From Phoebastria nigripes (lineage: Eukaryota; Chordata; Aves; Procellariiformes; Diomedeidae), in assembly GCA_035582835.1 (NCBI GenBank), contig JAYKAV010000778.1:3449860-3513859 (forward strand): DNA of 64,000 bases. The letters run 5' to 3'. Position 1 is the first letter of the stretch. Every line of letters begins with the position of its first letter. The translations under genes and the position numbers were made by a program. Below the pieces are notes generated by a model. It saw only the letters and a program-made list of their open reading frames with translations. It ran no database searches and was not told the DNA's origin. This document shows, in pieces, positions 1-13,825 of the stretch.

Positions 1-3000
1 CCCAGCTATTTCAGACAAAAAGAGAGGAAAAAGGAGCACTAGCTAAAAGAATCAGCTAATATAGAAAACTATGGAGGATCAGTGCAAACAAGGTATTAGG
101 GAAGAAGCTATGAAAGATCAGACAGAGAAGCTATTAGGCAGTGAGGTCTCTTGAACTAACCTTTCATATATTTGCTCTATAAACAACCCTCACCGCAGCT
201 GAATTGCAGTTCCTTGTCCATGGGTAATATACACAATATATAATAATACAATATTAGGTCACACAAAAATACATGGGGTAGGTCTGTACTGGTTTTGCCT
301 TCCCGTCCACCAGTCCAGCCTAACAGAGTAGCTCTGATCTGCTACTGGAATACACCAGGAAGCCTTGGTTCTAGCTTACAACAGACATGTAGTGCAGCCC
401 TATCTTTTCTGAGGGTTTGTTATTAGGTTTTTTTTTCTCTCCACTTGAATCTAAAATCAGTGCAGATTGAAGATTTCTAATTTCTTAAGGATATAAAAAA
501 ATTGCCATAACCATGCTGCAAGAAGGGTAAGCAGTTGGGTAAGAGGTTTAGCCACGTTGAAGATTTGAATGGAGCATATCTGCAACAAAGAAACTTCTAA
601 AGTTGGACACTGGAAAGGAACACCCAAGAGAGGTCAATCAAGTCTCTGTTATGAGCCTCAGTCACAGACAAATATCTGATCTGACTGACAGCAACAGAGA
701 AAGAAGCCAATGCTGTATGTTGTGAGAGGTTGGAGAAAATTAATAGATTTCTTCTGGAGTCTTGTTAAACTTCATGTAGCATAATTCTTATTCTGAAATT
801 TATTTGAATCTCAAACCTGCAATTCTAGTGCACTGATTTCTACCCATCAAATCTTCCTTTTCTACACACAGACACTTCAACAGCTGGAGAGGGCACACGT
901 GGGAGACCTACGGCAACAACAGCTCCTGTGAATCACTCTCCTGGTTTCCAAACAGGCACTTTTGTGCTCCTGCCGCACCCTGCACTGCAAGCACTGTAAT
1001 CAAACCTCATGGTAGATTTCTTGAGGACTACATCATTCCTCAGAACTCCTCCTTAAAATTTATTCTTTGTTGTGATGCTGCCCACCAAATCCCCAAAATA
1101 GTCAGATGGCATGCACAGCTTGTTTCCCACCCTGCTAATCAATAGTATTTTATTCCTTGTGCCTCCTTGCCTGTTTCATACATACTCTGTAGCACCTTTG
1201 GTGTAGAAACAATTTTTTGTTCTCTGTATAGAACACCAGATGTTAACAAGAAAGGTACAGATTTTTCCTTCAAAACAGATTTTTATGTTTTGAGATGTTC
1301 ATTAATTTTGCATTACCTCTGTTACAAAATAACTACAGCAAGCAATGTGAAGACATACTCATTGAAAAAGAATGATCTTCAGGTGAAGGTTTCATTGTAA
1401 AGGTAAGAAGATAAAGAAACTAGAGTTTGTGACCATATGAATCTTACATTTTAGAGCACTAAATTATGTTTTTTATTGGAAAAGAGTTTGCACTTGAATA
1501 CCTNGACCAGCCACTAAAAGAGCCCACCAGAATTTAACATGAAGTGTAAGTAACTCTCTACCAAAGTCAGTGAGAAATGCTTTAAGGCTCATAAACATGG
1601 CTGAGAATTACACATAGTGCAAGAAAGACCCAACATGGGAAGGCAAGGCCTGAGCTCAGCCAAGCCAGCACAAGGAACAGCACACGCACACGATTCTTGT
1701 GGCTAGTGTAAACCAGACCTAGGTCCTACCTACTGGAGAAGCAAGCACCGAAGGCTTGCAGGTGTAAAGAGAACATTCATAGCAAAACAAGACACTGTGT
1801 GAAATCCAGGGAGCTGCCGCTACTTCAGAAGGAAAAAAAAAAAAAAAAAATCACACAAAAAACACAACAACACACAAAACCACACAAAACAACCAACATT
1901 GTGCAGTTTTGCCCTTATGGCACGAAGGCTGTTTGTGAAGATTGTCACCGTGACAGTCACAGCTCTGCAAAACCGTCTCCCAAGCAGTCAGACAACGTGA
2001 ACAGCAGTGACATCATCTCAAAACTCCCAGGAGAACTGACAAAAGAATGACGAGCGACAAAAACACAGAGGGCACTGATTTAGAGCCCTGTCGTGACCAA
2101 AACTAAACTAATCATCTTATTGCTGCCTGACAACAGTGACGTTGAAGTCTCAGGGGAATGTGCAGACCTAGCCGCTATGTACTAATAGCCTAATCACTTA
2201 CCGCCCACACATCACACTGGATACCTCAGAAATTACTAGAGCATTGTTATTCTGTATGCTGCTTATACATTTTTAAAGTGTTGAGATGTTAATGTTTTGT
2301 TGTTGTTTGGCCTTGGGAGGAAGATGCAGGGAACCACATCTTTAGGGATCTTTCCACTGAAAAGCAGCATTGCATTGTGTAGGAATTCATATCATGTCAT
2401 GCTGAGCATTTAAATCCAGGACACAAAGCCATTCTAGTTCAGAGGAAAAAAGCTGCGGGCTAAGCCTGAACAAAAGAAAACTTATTTTCCGGATTACAGA
2501 AATAAAGAAACTCGACACAGCAGTTCATTGGCCATATGAACAACAGCAGTAAAGTTGGCATTCCTATTCAAATATATCCCTAACCTAGACAAGGGAAAGA
2601 AGTGACAGCACAGGCACTGAGACAAGTACTTCACTGTCACTTAAAATGGCACCTTAAGATGCTAGCAAGCGAGCAAATACATTGGCGCACACATTTTCAT
2701 AGACAGCTTGAAAATGTGGAGAAAGTAAGCAGCCCAAAATCCACATACCCTTGGCAAATAAAAACCAAGTTTTTCTGTGGTGTATTAGTTTTAAGCAAAG
2801 AAATAAAATAAGAAGTCAGCACAACGTAAGTGTCGGCCTGCTGAAAATTACCTTATAACACGTTGAACTAAAATTATTATATGGAACAGGTAAAGTGTTC
2901 AAATTTCAGTTCCAGTTACTTGTTAAAGTTTTTTTTTTGGTATCCTGATAGAAAAATAGTCTGTTGTACATGAAATATTTCTTATCTTGTGTTGAAACAA

Positions 3001-6000
3001 GAATACAGGTAATTAAAATGCACTTTCTTAACTCATTATTTATTTGTCTTTTTATTGATTACAATATTGGTAATATCATTCCTCTACTTATCACAATATT
3101 CTTATTAGTTCAATATTCTGTGTCTCCAAACTACCTTCTGTTGCCTCCCTCACTAATCTTAGTTCTAGCATATTGTCTCAGATCCATATTGTAAAGAGAA
3201 ATGTTTCAAGGAACACGCTTTGGATTTTCAGTGGAGAAAAAAAATCATCTTCAGTAGCCAGTTATCAGAAATAGGAATAAAAGACTAAAAGTACCAGGGA
3301 AAGAACAGTGACAGAAGAAGAACTCCTTGCAGTATAATTTTAAAATACCAATATAATTGAAAAGAAAAACTAATCAAGATAAAGCAGTGGAAAGGAGAAA
3401 AAATAAAAGTATTCAGAGAGCAGAGGGCTAAGAAATATTTGAAAAAAAAAATTGAGGAAAGAAAAATGACAATTTTTATCTCATTTTTTTCTCCTGTTCA
3501 ACACTAACCCCAATTGCCTGTAGAAGTCACTGTAGGACTACTCCAGCAGACAGCTGCTTTGTCTTTTGGAGTCAAAAAAGGGTGAAACAGTACATTTTAG
3601 TCTCTTACAAGACTGATGGGGGGGGAAGGTTTTTTTGTCGAAGTATGGGAGAACAGAGATGGCCCCTGGAGCTACTCAGCAAGGAGTGATGCTAAATATT
3701 CAACAAACTTGGGAGAGCAGGTAGAGAATAGGAGGGGCTGCTACACACAGCCTTCAAACTTCAGCACAGGCAAGAGGACATGTTTTTTGTCAGACTGAGT
3801 TGGCAAATGGAGAAGGTTTTACACATATAAGTTGATTTTTAGTCAGCAGCTTATGGAAAAACAGACTCANCTGACAGGATGCAGGACCATTTCCACTTCA
3901 TCGGACAGGAGTGGTCCTCCCCATGGTTCCCTTCCTTCTCCCAGCCTCTGCCCCAGCGCCTTCCTCTCCCTTCACCTGTTGCTGCCTGTGCACACACACG
4001 TTTCTGTGCCGGACAGTGGCTATTACAGGTGAGGTAAGTCATGCCTGGGGACTGGGAAATGCTCCCAGTCGCCACATGAGAGCACATGCTGCTCGTCACC
4101 CTCACTGCAGTGGGCAACACCAAAGGCTCTTCCTTTCCACCACAGCCCAGTTTCCTCAGACAGTTTGGTGGAGGAGGTGGGAGACACGGTGCATCCCTTG
4201 CAGGGACCCACACACCAGATGTGACCAGAGCGGGCTGGAGTAGCTGACACACACCCAACCTCCATTCCTAATCCCAAACTATAGTGTATAGTGTCACCCA
4301 GCAAGAAGAAATTTTAATTAGATCTATATCCCACATTAAAAAGATTAATGCATCTTTTGTGGCTTAAAGAGTTATTTATTAACTGACTATAACTATAACT
4401 TACACTGGACTTTATGCTAGTTTTGTTTCAGTTTACTTGATATGACTGATGATCAGCCATTATTTCTGAATTNGCTCCATTGATCTCCTTTAACATATTG
4501 AGCTCAGAATCACATTCTACCTGCTTTAGTATATCTAAATTATTTCAGGTTTAATTTGTTTGCAGAGACTTCTTGTTAACTTATGACAAAACTCAAGTTA
4601 AAAAGACTCCAGCCTGGATTTTTGAACAGCAACAAAAATATTTGATAGATATTCTTTGGAAAAGTCATGTTTCACTAGTGTCACGTCCATTTGTGTTCTG
4701 TACAAGGTGCTGTCATTAGTGTAACCAAGAAATTAACAAGTAAAACCCTGTCAGGAGAAGGCACCGCAAATCCAGCGTTCAGATCTTCCGTAATTCACCA
4801 AGAAGCAGAACGCGAAGAGATGTGTTTGAGCTACTTATTTCTACCAGGGTAGTTCCTGAGTAAAAATCCCATGCAAGACCCCAAGTAAATATTTGAGATG
4901 CAAATGGCATATGAACTGAATTTCTGATGTGAATTCAGATTTGTGAGTGGCTGCCAACTTGAGCTGAAAGTTGTGCAAACAGAAATTAGTTTTAGAACCT
5001 CATTAGAGCATTATCTCGTTCTACCTGCAAACTTAACATACAGCATCCAATTGTTCTTGCATTATAAAGCTTGCAGGGAGAATCATTGCTTTTTTGGTGT
5101 TTGCACAGCATTTTTTTCAATGAGAGTCCCGATACATTAATATAAATAATAAATACAGTTTTGATGAGTGGCATGTAGTCAATATACCTTTCCTACAGAG
5201 TTAAAAAATCCATGGGATTAAAAAGTGAGAGTCAATCAAAGGAGAGAACATTAAGATNACTTTTTTTCAGAGAAGATAAACCTGACTTGAAACCCAGAGG
5301 TCACATTTGCTGTTCATTTTCTGTATTAAATAATCTACTCTCAGTAAAGTTGCTTTGTTTCTGTAACAGGAAAATATTTTCTTATATGCAAGTAGGAGTT
5401 ATTTTTGTTTTATTTCTACCTCTCCTGAGTGCAACTGAAGGCAGAATTTAAGAATTTGGTCTACAAACTCCTTAAGAAACTTGTTGATAATAACCATTGA
5501 TAAATTAAGGTAAAATGAGAACTAACACTACTATAAAAGCTGACTCCATGAATACTTCTTCATTAAAAAGTATTGTACTAGGCCTGGCTAAATGCATCCT
5601 TTGCCTACATTGAACTTATCATTCCTAAGACAGGAGCTGCATGTCCTCCGTGAAGCATCTTGTAATTTGAAAATTTCATTTTATAATCATTTCTGTCTCC
5701 ACTATTAACTCTAATGAAGTAGGCTCATTAATTTTTCAACAGGTACTACTTATTTTATCAAGCTGACATAAGCTGAAGGATAGCAACATCAGGCCATTCC
5801 TTATCCAGGTTTGAAGAAATTCACACTCTGAAAGGCAATGTGTACACACTAGATTCAGTCCAAAGCCCAAGAACGCTGTTAGATTTTGTAGCTCAAATCT
5901 GTTATGAATAAAGCAATAGATACTGCACAGAATTACTTTAAAATATCATTTAGCCCTGCAACCACTTCCGTCCAAGTGGCATGCAACACTCACGGGTGCA

Positions 6001-8742
6001 GTACAGAGGTTTGAAAGCCCCGTTATAAATATAAACTCATCTGACTGAGATCTCACTGGATTGCCTGTTGCAATAAGGATATCAGGTGGTAAAGAAAGAG
6101 TACTTTCTCCTTTCTTTCGTAGAAGTTGTTGCTGTTATTTTTTTCCCCTGACACTTTCTATGTGGACTATTACAACATCTTATTTGTCAACAGCATTTCT
6201 GAAAAGCTGGCTGGGACAGTGATTAACAATCCCTGTTGTATTTCTTAATTGGAGCATATGCACCATTTTTCTGTCGCTCATCCCATGTCTATCTCCAGAG
6301 GCAATCGATATCCATTTCCAACAAGAATAGCACGATCTGCTCCTGCAAACTTCCAGACACACTGGGAGCACATTGATCCCTGGCTGCGTCTCAAGCTCTC
6401 TCTCTCAATGTGTTCACAGGTGTATATGGACATGCGTGAGCAAGACCTGGCCTCATTTCAAGCTCACTGAAAGCTGAGTAACTCCAGCTAATATTTACAG
6501 TGAGAACATGCTAAAACACCATGCTTATACCAGCAGCTTTGACATTTCTAAGCAGCCTGGTAGCACAGGCAAGCCTATATCAAGCAGCAAGAGACTGCCT
6601 AGGTACTGTTCCCTTGTCAGAGAAACCCAGGTGCAGATAACGGGGTGCAGTACCCGCGCACAGCCTGCTTGAGCAGCTCGAGACTCCAGAGCACAGGGTG
6701 CAGACACTCCATGTGCAGCCTNACACAAGGCACAGTTCTCACTTTCAGGTCTCCTTTGGGGAAAAAGCATGAGAGTTGGGACATGATGGGCTCTAACAGG
6801 GCCCTGGGCTGAGGCTTCTGCAGGATATGTCTCCCTTCAGCTTGAATCCAGCCTCTGACCCTGCAGAAAGCTCCAGCTGTCTGCAGAAACAGTACTGGGG
6901 AACCAGCACAAGTAAAAACAAAGAGAAACTAAGAATAAAGTCTTGCTAGAGTGTTGTTACTGCCAGAACTGAAGATAACAGAATTTCCTCAGATACACGC
7001 AAGCACATTAAGGTAGTGCTGTCATTCCTCTTATCCCCAACAGATGCATGAATATTCAACAGGAAAAAATTAAGTTAGTTATGATGTCTTAGCACAAGAC
7101 ACATTTAAAATGCCTACGTGAAAAGACCAACTAGCTCTATCTCTTACAGGTTTAGACTGTCTCCTGGTAGTTAAAAGCACATATATAAATTTTGTAATTT
7201 CATTTCAATTAATAGAACTGTCATCAACTAGTCACCCAAGTCACAAGAATGGGAACAGTGGCAAAAAGCTGAAGCGCACCAAAATCACAACTACTAGGAA
7301 TACCACTGACAAGAGAGGCTGAATTTTCAGCAAACAGTAAGCAATGGACTGTGGCTGCATGCTGAAAACAATAGAAATGTGTAAACTTCTGTAAATCAGA
7401 TGCTGCTAGCAGCTTCAGAGCTTTTTATAGCAAAACCCCATGTTAACTAGAGTTTTAAGCATATAAAATGAACACTGGTAGAGCAGCATATTTGAATTGG
7501 AAAGGCAAGAAAATCATCATGCTTCCTATAACTAGTTATGATTTCTCATTATACAAATGTGCCTTGAAAAGTCACATTACCACAGGGTTATTGCACCCAA
7601 TAACTACTGACCCCTGGGTCACAAATTAAAATCAACCAGATCTACAACTCTATTTAAATTATAATACACCTCTCATTTTATGGAGGAATCTCATCATGAA
7701 GATCATAATTGCAAACTGCCCACCACACACACTAGGCAGAAGTTGGATTTATTTTAAATTAAAAAGTAGCATTTCTTATACCCCGCAAGCATACTATAAG
7801 GGTGATTAAAACATTTTGGAAAGCTCTAGTTTTAGTTTGTCTTCAACTCTTCTGTTGTAGAAAAACAAGTTACTTAATTGAATTAACATTCTTGATACAT
7901 TTTATAAGATGGTGATACCTCTTTTTTGGTTTGTCTTTTCTTAGGGTATCAGAAACAGTTAAATTTATCCTTGCTACCATAGAATATCAGAAGAAATTTA
8001 AGACCCTACTGTTAAAAATGGATTTGAAAAAAAAATATTTCGATCAGGTTAGGGATCACTAAAGTTTATGCTGCAGAGAAAGTAACATATGCATCCAAAT
8101 AGGTAATTATTCATAAAAAAAAAAAAATGTATTAATGGCACTGACAAAACTGTTTGATAATCCAAAGCGGTCGCAAGACAGGTAGAATGTTTCCAAAGTA
8201 TCTTGCTTCTTTTAAAGTACTACTCAAACTTACTTTTTTACCTCTCGCATGCATGCCACAAAATATAGGCAACAGTACCTATGTCCAAAGCTGCAAAGCC
8301 AGGACCATTTTCATGCTGAGATGTGGGTATTTGTCATCTCCTCACATACCCTGGTTTCCAGCAAAAAGAAAACCACAGCACCCAGAGGGTAACCAGGGCT
8401 CTGGGACTCCAGCAGACAAAACAGTGAGCACCTGCCTCCCACATTAAGCAGAGATGCTGTGGTCCAACGTTGTCATTGTTGTACCGAAACATCCAAGTCG
8501 GTCATCTAGATTCCCACCCAAGTGGGATCAGTTACNTCAAACAGTTTTATATACCAGACATTTGTTTTGTTTCTGCTTTTCATGGACTTTGCCAGGAGGA
8601 TATTTATTCTTGAAAGGATTCATTCAGTAAAGATTCATATGATTATTTCTCTTTAGAGTTTGTTTCATGTAACTTTCAAGTACCTCTGTATATTTAATAG
8701 TGCACAATGGTCTGAACATCGCTGTCCACAAGACTTGGCAAT
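1..8742. other. Unique AT-rich DNA, no gene recognised
   Basis: No open frame in this stretch shows a recognisable domain or convincing codon bias; all are short and interrupted. It contains an A18 run followed by an A/C-rich stretch (1833-1895), a GC-richer patch at about 3890-4260 (see findings), and another moderately GC-rich patch at about 6520-6900 that I cannot assign. The rest looks like ordinary intergenic or intronic sequence. Isolated N bases occur at 1504, 3870, 4473, 5258, 6722 and 8536. Confidence 0.6.
1833..1895. repeat. A18 run followed by A/C-rich low-complexity tract
   Basis: Eighteen consecutive A (1833-1850) are followed by about 45 bases made almost only of A and C with CACA and AACA units. 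It looks like slippage-grown low-complexity DNA. I see no source transcript upstream that would make it the tail of a processed pseudogene. Confidence 0.85.
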
Positions 8743-8820
8743 AACATAGAATAGAAAATTTCAAATAATAGAATATTTCAGTTAGAAGGGACCTACAACG
8801 ATGATCTAGTCCAACTGCAA
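8743..8820 (-). mobile_element. CR1 LINE 3' fragment (minus strand), heavily truncated
   Basis: Read on the minus strand, this matches the tail of avian CR1: a run equivalent to 'GTTGGACTAGATCATC', then 'AGGTCCCTTC', then degenerate ATTCTAT repeats at the 3' end. On the plus strand it shows TAGAATATTTCAGTTAGAAG followed by GGACCTAC and GATCTAGTCCAACTGC. Only about 80 bp are clear. Weak resemblance may continue to about 8880 (AACTTAAAATG). It has no coding content and is typical of the severely 5'-truncated CR1 copies scattered through bird genomes. Divergence from the other copies here implies a different, older subfamily. Confidence 0.75.
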
Positions 8821-11787
8821 TATATATCATCCATCATTTTTATCCCACAAGAACTTAAAATGTTTGACTGACTTTATGTACAAGGATCACTTAATCCACT
8901 GAAATACAGTCCACAATAGCTAAAGTAATTAAGGCTAGAACTGAAGACTAGGGATAAAAATTTGAGAGAACATTGTCCTTGTTTAGAGCCTATAATATAT
9001 TTGTTAAAGGACACAAAATCTAACTATGGGAGAGCACTTCAAAAAAAAGCAGAAAAATAAGCGGTAAAAATAAGCGACTACACTGAAGCAATATAATCTA
9101 GACCCAGTCTCAAAGCACTGGAAGTGAATCAGCGCCTATCAACTTCTGTGGATTACACGTTTAATCTTTAGCGATCCAGTGAGACATTTTGCTAACAATG
9201 CACATAAACATAGCAGAGCACAAAATTTTTCTGAACATTTAAATCTTCAGGAAACTTTTTCCATCTGTATTTTACCAAGACAGAAAAACCATCTACACAA
9301 CACAGTAGTTCTACTCCTCAGAATGTGCAGAGTGTGTTCAATTTGTCTAATGCCATGTAACAACAATTGTTATTTAAATCAGTGATAGAAACGTCAAGGA
9401 AGCATCACCTCCTTGTCTAAATTCTTATGGTGTAAAATCAGGGTGAAGTACAAACAAATCCAACATTCTATTTAAATCATAAATATTGAAACATCAGCCA
9501 AGCATTGTAAGTGCTGTTCAACTATCCGGATCAAATTCTGTTCTCAAACTACTGAAGTCATTCTAAACAAATGTTAATGGAGAATGAATCATCATGAACT
9601 GTTAGCTTAATCCCTTTTTGGACAGAGAATTTTTCGTGAATTGTCCCTGTATTGTCTTGGACAAAGGTACAGAATAAATTTTAGAGCAACACTTTCTGAT
9701 TAGGGGATACTAGTAAATTTTTCACTTTGAGCAGTCAGTGTTTAAAATAAAAGGCTAACAACTGACAGGACAAGAACAGAAACCCCCTAATCTCAAACCC
9801 TTCCTACACACCAAAAAGCATTGTCGGGAACTTCACTGCAGCAACATTTTACAAGCAAACCACAGGTTATAAACTCATTGCAGAAAAGCCATTATTGGAA
9901 AGTAAAACCAGATAGAGCTGATCAACAGGGGAAAACTGGAGTGGCACTGGAAAATAAAGGGATACACAGATCATCATGATGGACAGCTGACATGTATGCA
10001 GAAGAGTCACTGTCAAGATTTGGAGAGTTTAAATAAGGTGTTTGAAAGAACGAGGCCTATAGACGTTTCCAGAAATTTTGTCACCTCTAACGTGGGGTCA
10101 AGATCAGGAAAAAAGTGTCAGAAGTGTCTATTTGAAGAGAATGGACCTGGGCAGAATTCAACCTATGGGTAAATGACAATGTCAAAAGTGGAAAGGGAAG
10201 CAAGGTCCTCTGAAGGTGAAGTTAAAATGTTTGTTGCAAAAGAAAATTGGGAGCCTGCAGCAGAATACAAAGAGAAGTTGAAAACTGTCAAAGCCACCAG
10301 CAGTACACAATCTTTTGGCAGTATTTTCAAATCATACATGAATTTGTTACAAAAATTGGGACATTAAGCCTGCTCAGGGAGCAATAGAGCAGAGCACACA
10401 TCTTAAAGATGCTTTGGAGAAAGAATCTGTAATGGTTAGAGGCACCTGAAAAGACTAAGTTAAAGCAACATAAGAAAACCTGGTAACTGAGGTTATATAT
10501 GCTCAAAACAGACAGTTCACGAGAGAAAGAAGCAAGTGACAATGTCCCTTGGAGAAAAGGGCAGAGGCAGCGTAACCTGTTTTAGTNATTTTGACCTTGA
10601 TCTAATGGCAAAGAGATGGATAGTGGGATAGATAAAGATGTTAGTTCAGAAAGAAAACAATTCTGAAAGAGAGCTCTATCTAAGGGGTGTTCGCGTGAAG
10701 GCAATTATGTGAACACATTCATAGCAATTCTGTAAGGGTTTCCCCAGAGCTGTGATTACAACTCCTTTCATAGGCAGCTACACCTGCCTACAAAACATCA
10801 TATCTGAAGAAATTGAAAGGATCCGAGTTCCATATTTCCATTCCAGACAGCTATCTCCCTCATATACCTCTCTGGCTATGCCAGAAATAAGGAAGCAAGG
10901 GCACAGACATCTTATTTCTAGGCCCTCTGCATAAAACATGCCCCCCAGAGTTACAGTGGACAATGGCACCAGATCTTTTTTCTTATTGTTCAAATTCAGT
11001 AAAGGCCAAGCATTCTGCAGACTACAGTAGATAGCTTTCAAAACTCATGCAAAATGTAGTCTTTCAGGTGAAACTATCTGTTGACCTCAGAAGCTGTGTT
11101 TTCATATGGATGTCAAAACAGCACAAATACTCTTCACTCAGCAAGTTACTAAAGATTCTCAAGGATGTATTTTCAAGAGCTCAAACCATCCTGATAACCA
11201 CAGTGTTGATTATGGTGATCTCTGTTTTCTTATTTCATTTCCTGTAGTCTGAAACCATTGCACAAACCTTGCCTGTAAACCTGAACTTGTTCGGGTTTTA
11301 ACTTTGAAGACCTGCGAATATGTTAGGCAAAGCATGGAGCTGATCCAACGTTCTGTTCAAGTCTATTTCCAAACATATAAGAGACAAGTATCTCATTTAT
11401 GTCATTGNTCTACAGAAGCACCAGAAAACCACACAGACACTCTCATCATAACAAGGCATTGCATACCACACATGCAGAAACTACCATAAGCCACATTAAT
11501 AACATTCCCTTCTAGTATTTACCAGGGTTGAAGTTTAAAAAAAAAAAAACCCAAATCACAACATTTAAGTCTGTTTTGTCCCTAAGAACACCCATAAATT
11601 CTTTCTCAGCAGATTTTGTTCCCATCTGAGATGGAAGCATCCTTTTCCCCTTTTATTTTCCTCCAGTTTTATCACTGAATGACAACAGGATTACAGAAGA
11701 CTCTGATCTCTGCAAAATCATCAAGCAGGCAAGTACTCAAACTCTATAGCTGAAGGAACAATCAAGCATAATTCTTACAACGCTTAG
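8821..11787. other. Unique DNA, nothing recognised
   Basis: No repeat or gene could be identified. A short open frame near 10173-10367 (64 codons, lysine- and glutamate-rich) lacks a recognisable motif and is within chance expectation. Confidence 0.55.
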
Positions 11788-11917
11788 GTTTGGTGTTTTT
11801 TTTTTTGTGTTGTGTTTTAGGGTTGGTGGTTTGTTTTTTGTTTTTTGTTTTGGTTTTTTTTTTTTGGGGGGGGGAGGGGTGTGGAGTGGAGGGTGCTGGG
11901 TGTTTTGTTTTGTTTTA
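11788..11917 (+). repeat. G/T-rich low-complexity tract with G-quadruplex potential
   Basis: About 130 bp of the plus strand are almost only G and T. The tract starts with T-runs broken by GTG and GG, passes through a G9-A-G4 block (11866-11879), continues with GTGGAGTGGAGGG and GCTGGG, and ends in TTTTG repeats. Four or more runs of at least three G within about 40 bases meet the usual G-quadruplex pattern. No coding content. Confidence 0.85.
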
Positions 11918-13825
11918 AATCCAGTTCTTCAAACTCGCATGTTCAAGGTAGTGATTTTTACAAAATTTCAGTGAGAGTTGCTGGAATTTTTAAAGTCAAA
12001 GTTATTTACTTATATAAGTAAATANCTAAATTCATGTTTCAGTAAAGTAAATGCTTTAGCTGAACATACAGACCAGATTTCCTAAGAATATTTCCTATGC
12101 AAATACGCAACATAAGCAAGTCCACACAGACTAAGTTGGTTTCTCTGCTAGGCTTTATCCACGCTGAATGATTTCAAGAGCACAAGGTAATAACCAGAAT
12201 GATTCTATTTTGCTGCACTTTTGCTTTTCATAATTTCCATTGTTGAATCAGCTAGACTACTAACCTAGACAAATACTTTGGTTGGCTGGATATACTCCAT
12301 GCCAATCAAATATTTGTGTTTCCGTTATGTTCTTATGNAGAAATGTTTTACAGCATAAAACCAACCTTGCAGGCAACTGATTAGAAAGGCTAAATTAGTA
12401 TAAATTTTATGGTCAAAGATTATCATTAAACCCAATGCTTCGGAGTTCTGTAGATTTTTGTTATTGACATCAATATTCACTATGCAACACAAAGTTCACT
12501 AAGAACCAATAAGGCAACTTAAATATTAGATATTTTGCTGTTTCTAACCTAGTCTAATGAGAAAAGTGGAACTTTCACAGTATTCATGGTAAAATGTCTT
12601 GTCAGTAACAACCAAGCCATCAAATTCAGTTTTATTTTCTCTAGATAAGTTGCAGTGAGCTATTTCATTATATTGAAATTGTTTTNTCAGCACACTGTTT
12701 AAAGGAGCAATAGGGCTGTGCTGTACAAAAATATGGATGCTGCTTACTCTGACTTATTAAAAAAGAGAAATCNTATAACCTACTGATCTTTTCAAAGTGT
12801 TCAGTACTATGAATATGTTAAAACTCCTGAAATCACCATATTAAAGAATTTGAGAAGGTATAAATGTGAGTACAAGACATTCAGTTGGATCAAATTAGAG
12901 TGAAGAGCCTTTAAAGCTACTTTTTACAGTATCATTCAGTGAAAACCTAATAAAGGGATTTTATCTTTCCATGATTATTAGATCATTACATATAAAAAAT
13001 GGTGTTTAACCCTATTGTAAATGAAATGTACTTTTTCAACAGTCAAAGCCATCTTTTGCCTTCAACGTCCTCTTCAAACCACCACATGCTTTTGACTGAG
13101 CACTGGCTAAGCTGTGATTTCATCTAGGAATAATTGAGAGGAAAAAATGCTCTCTTCACAATCAAAAAATAAGCAAGTTTTTACATAAACACTGTATTTG
13201 ATGCTATAAATGTCATTGTTGAAACTTGGCTTTGAAATCAAGGACACCAAATCTTGACACAATTAACACACCATTTCTCCAAGTTAAACATTGATTCTCA
13301 AATACATTACTCTCAGATTCACTCAGTATAACACAGTGGAGAATCTGGGCCACCATTTCTTGAGATGATTGACAAGATTTAGCCCTACCCTATTCTAACT
13401 GATTCTTTGAGCTGAGGAAAAAAAGTGCATAAATTTCTCTTAGCGCGTAAATTCTGCAATATGTATGCTTGAACTCAACTCCCTGGTCAAAAAAGAGAAC
13501 TGGTTCCCAAGAGGCCAGGATTTTCCCCACTCCCCTCACCTCCCTGCTGGTCTAGCTACAGTCCTTAACTTTTTTTTTTTAACCTCTCTACTCTCTATAA
13601 TAATCACAGAAAGAAATAACAAGAGAGTAACGTTGTTGTCACAGCTTTAGTGAGAAGCTGAAGAATCCAGAAAAAAAATCTATTAATATTTGAAAGCTGA
13701 AGCCCATATATTTATGGGTCGTCTTGTGAAATACGAGGCCGTTATTAACATCTTTCCCACTTATTCTGCTTGCANTATTCTCCCAGATAATTGTTTATCA
13801 GCTAGTACTTATATTACCTATCCTG
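11918..13825. other. Unique AT-rich DNA with one long palindrome
   Basis: No gene recognised. The only structured element I see is the AT-rich palindrome at 12000-12027, listed separately. N bases at 12025, 12338, 12686, 12773 and 13776. Confidence 0.55.
12000..12027. repeat. AT-rich palindrome, up to 28 bp
   Basis: The 22 bases from 12003 to 12024 are a perfect palindrome centred between 12013 and 12014 (core ATTTACTTATATAAGTAAAT). The symmetry extends to 12000-12027 if the N at 12025 is A. It could extrude as a cruciform or be a footprint of hairpin formation. The ambiguous base lies inside the arm, as expected if sequencing or assembly struggled with the hairpin. Confidence 0.9.

Noticed and set aside
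3851..4258. 135-residue minus-strand open frame
   Set aside because: Low-complexity Pro/Gly/Cys composition in a GC-rich patch; an overlapping plus-strand frame is equally open, so composition explains it.
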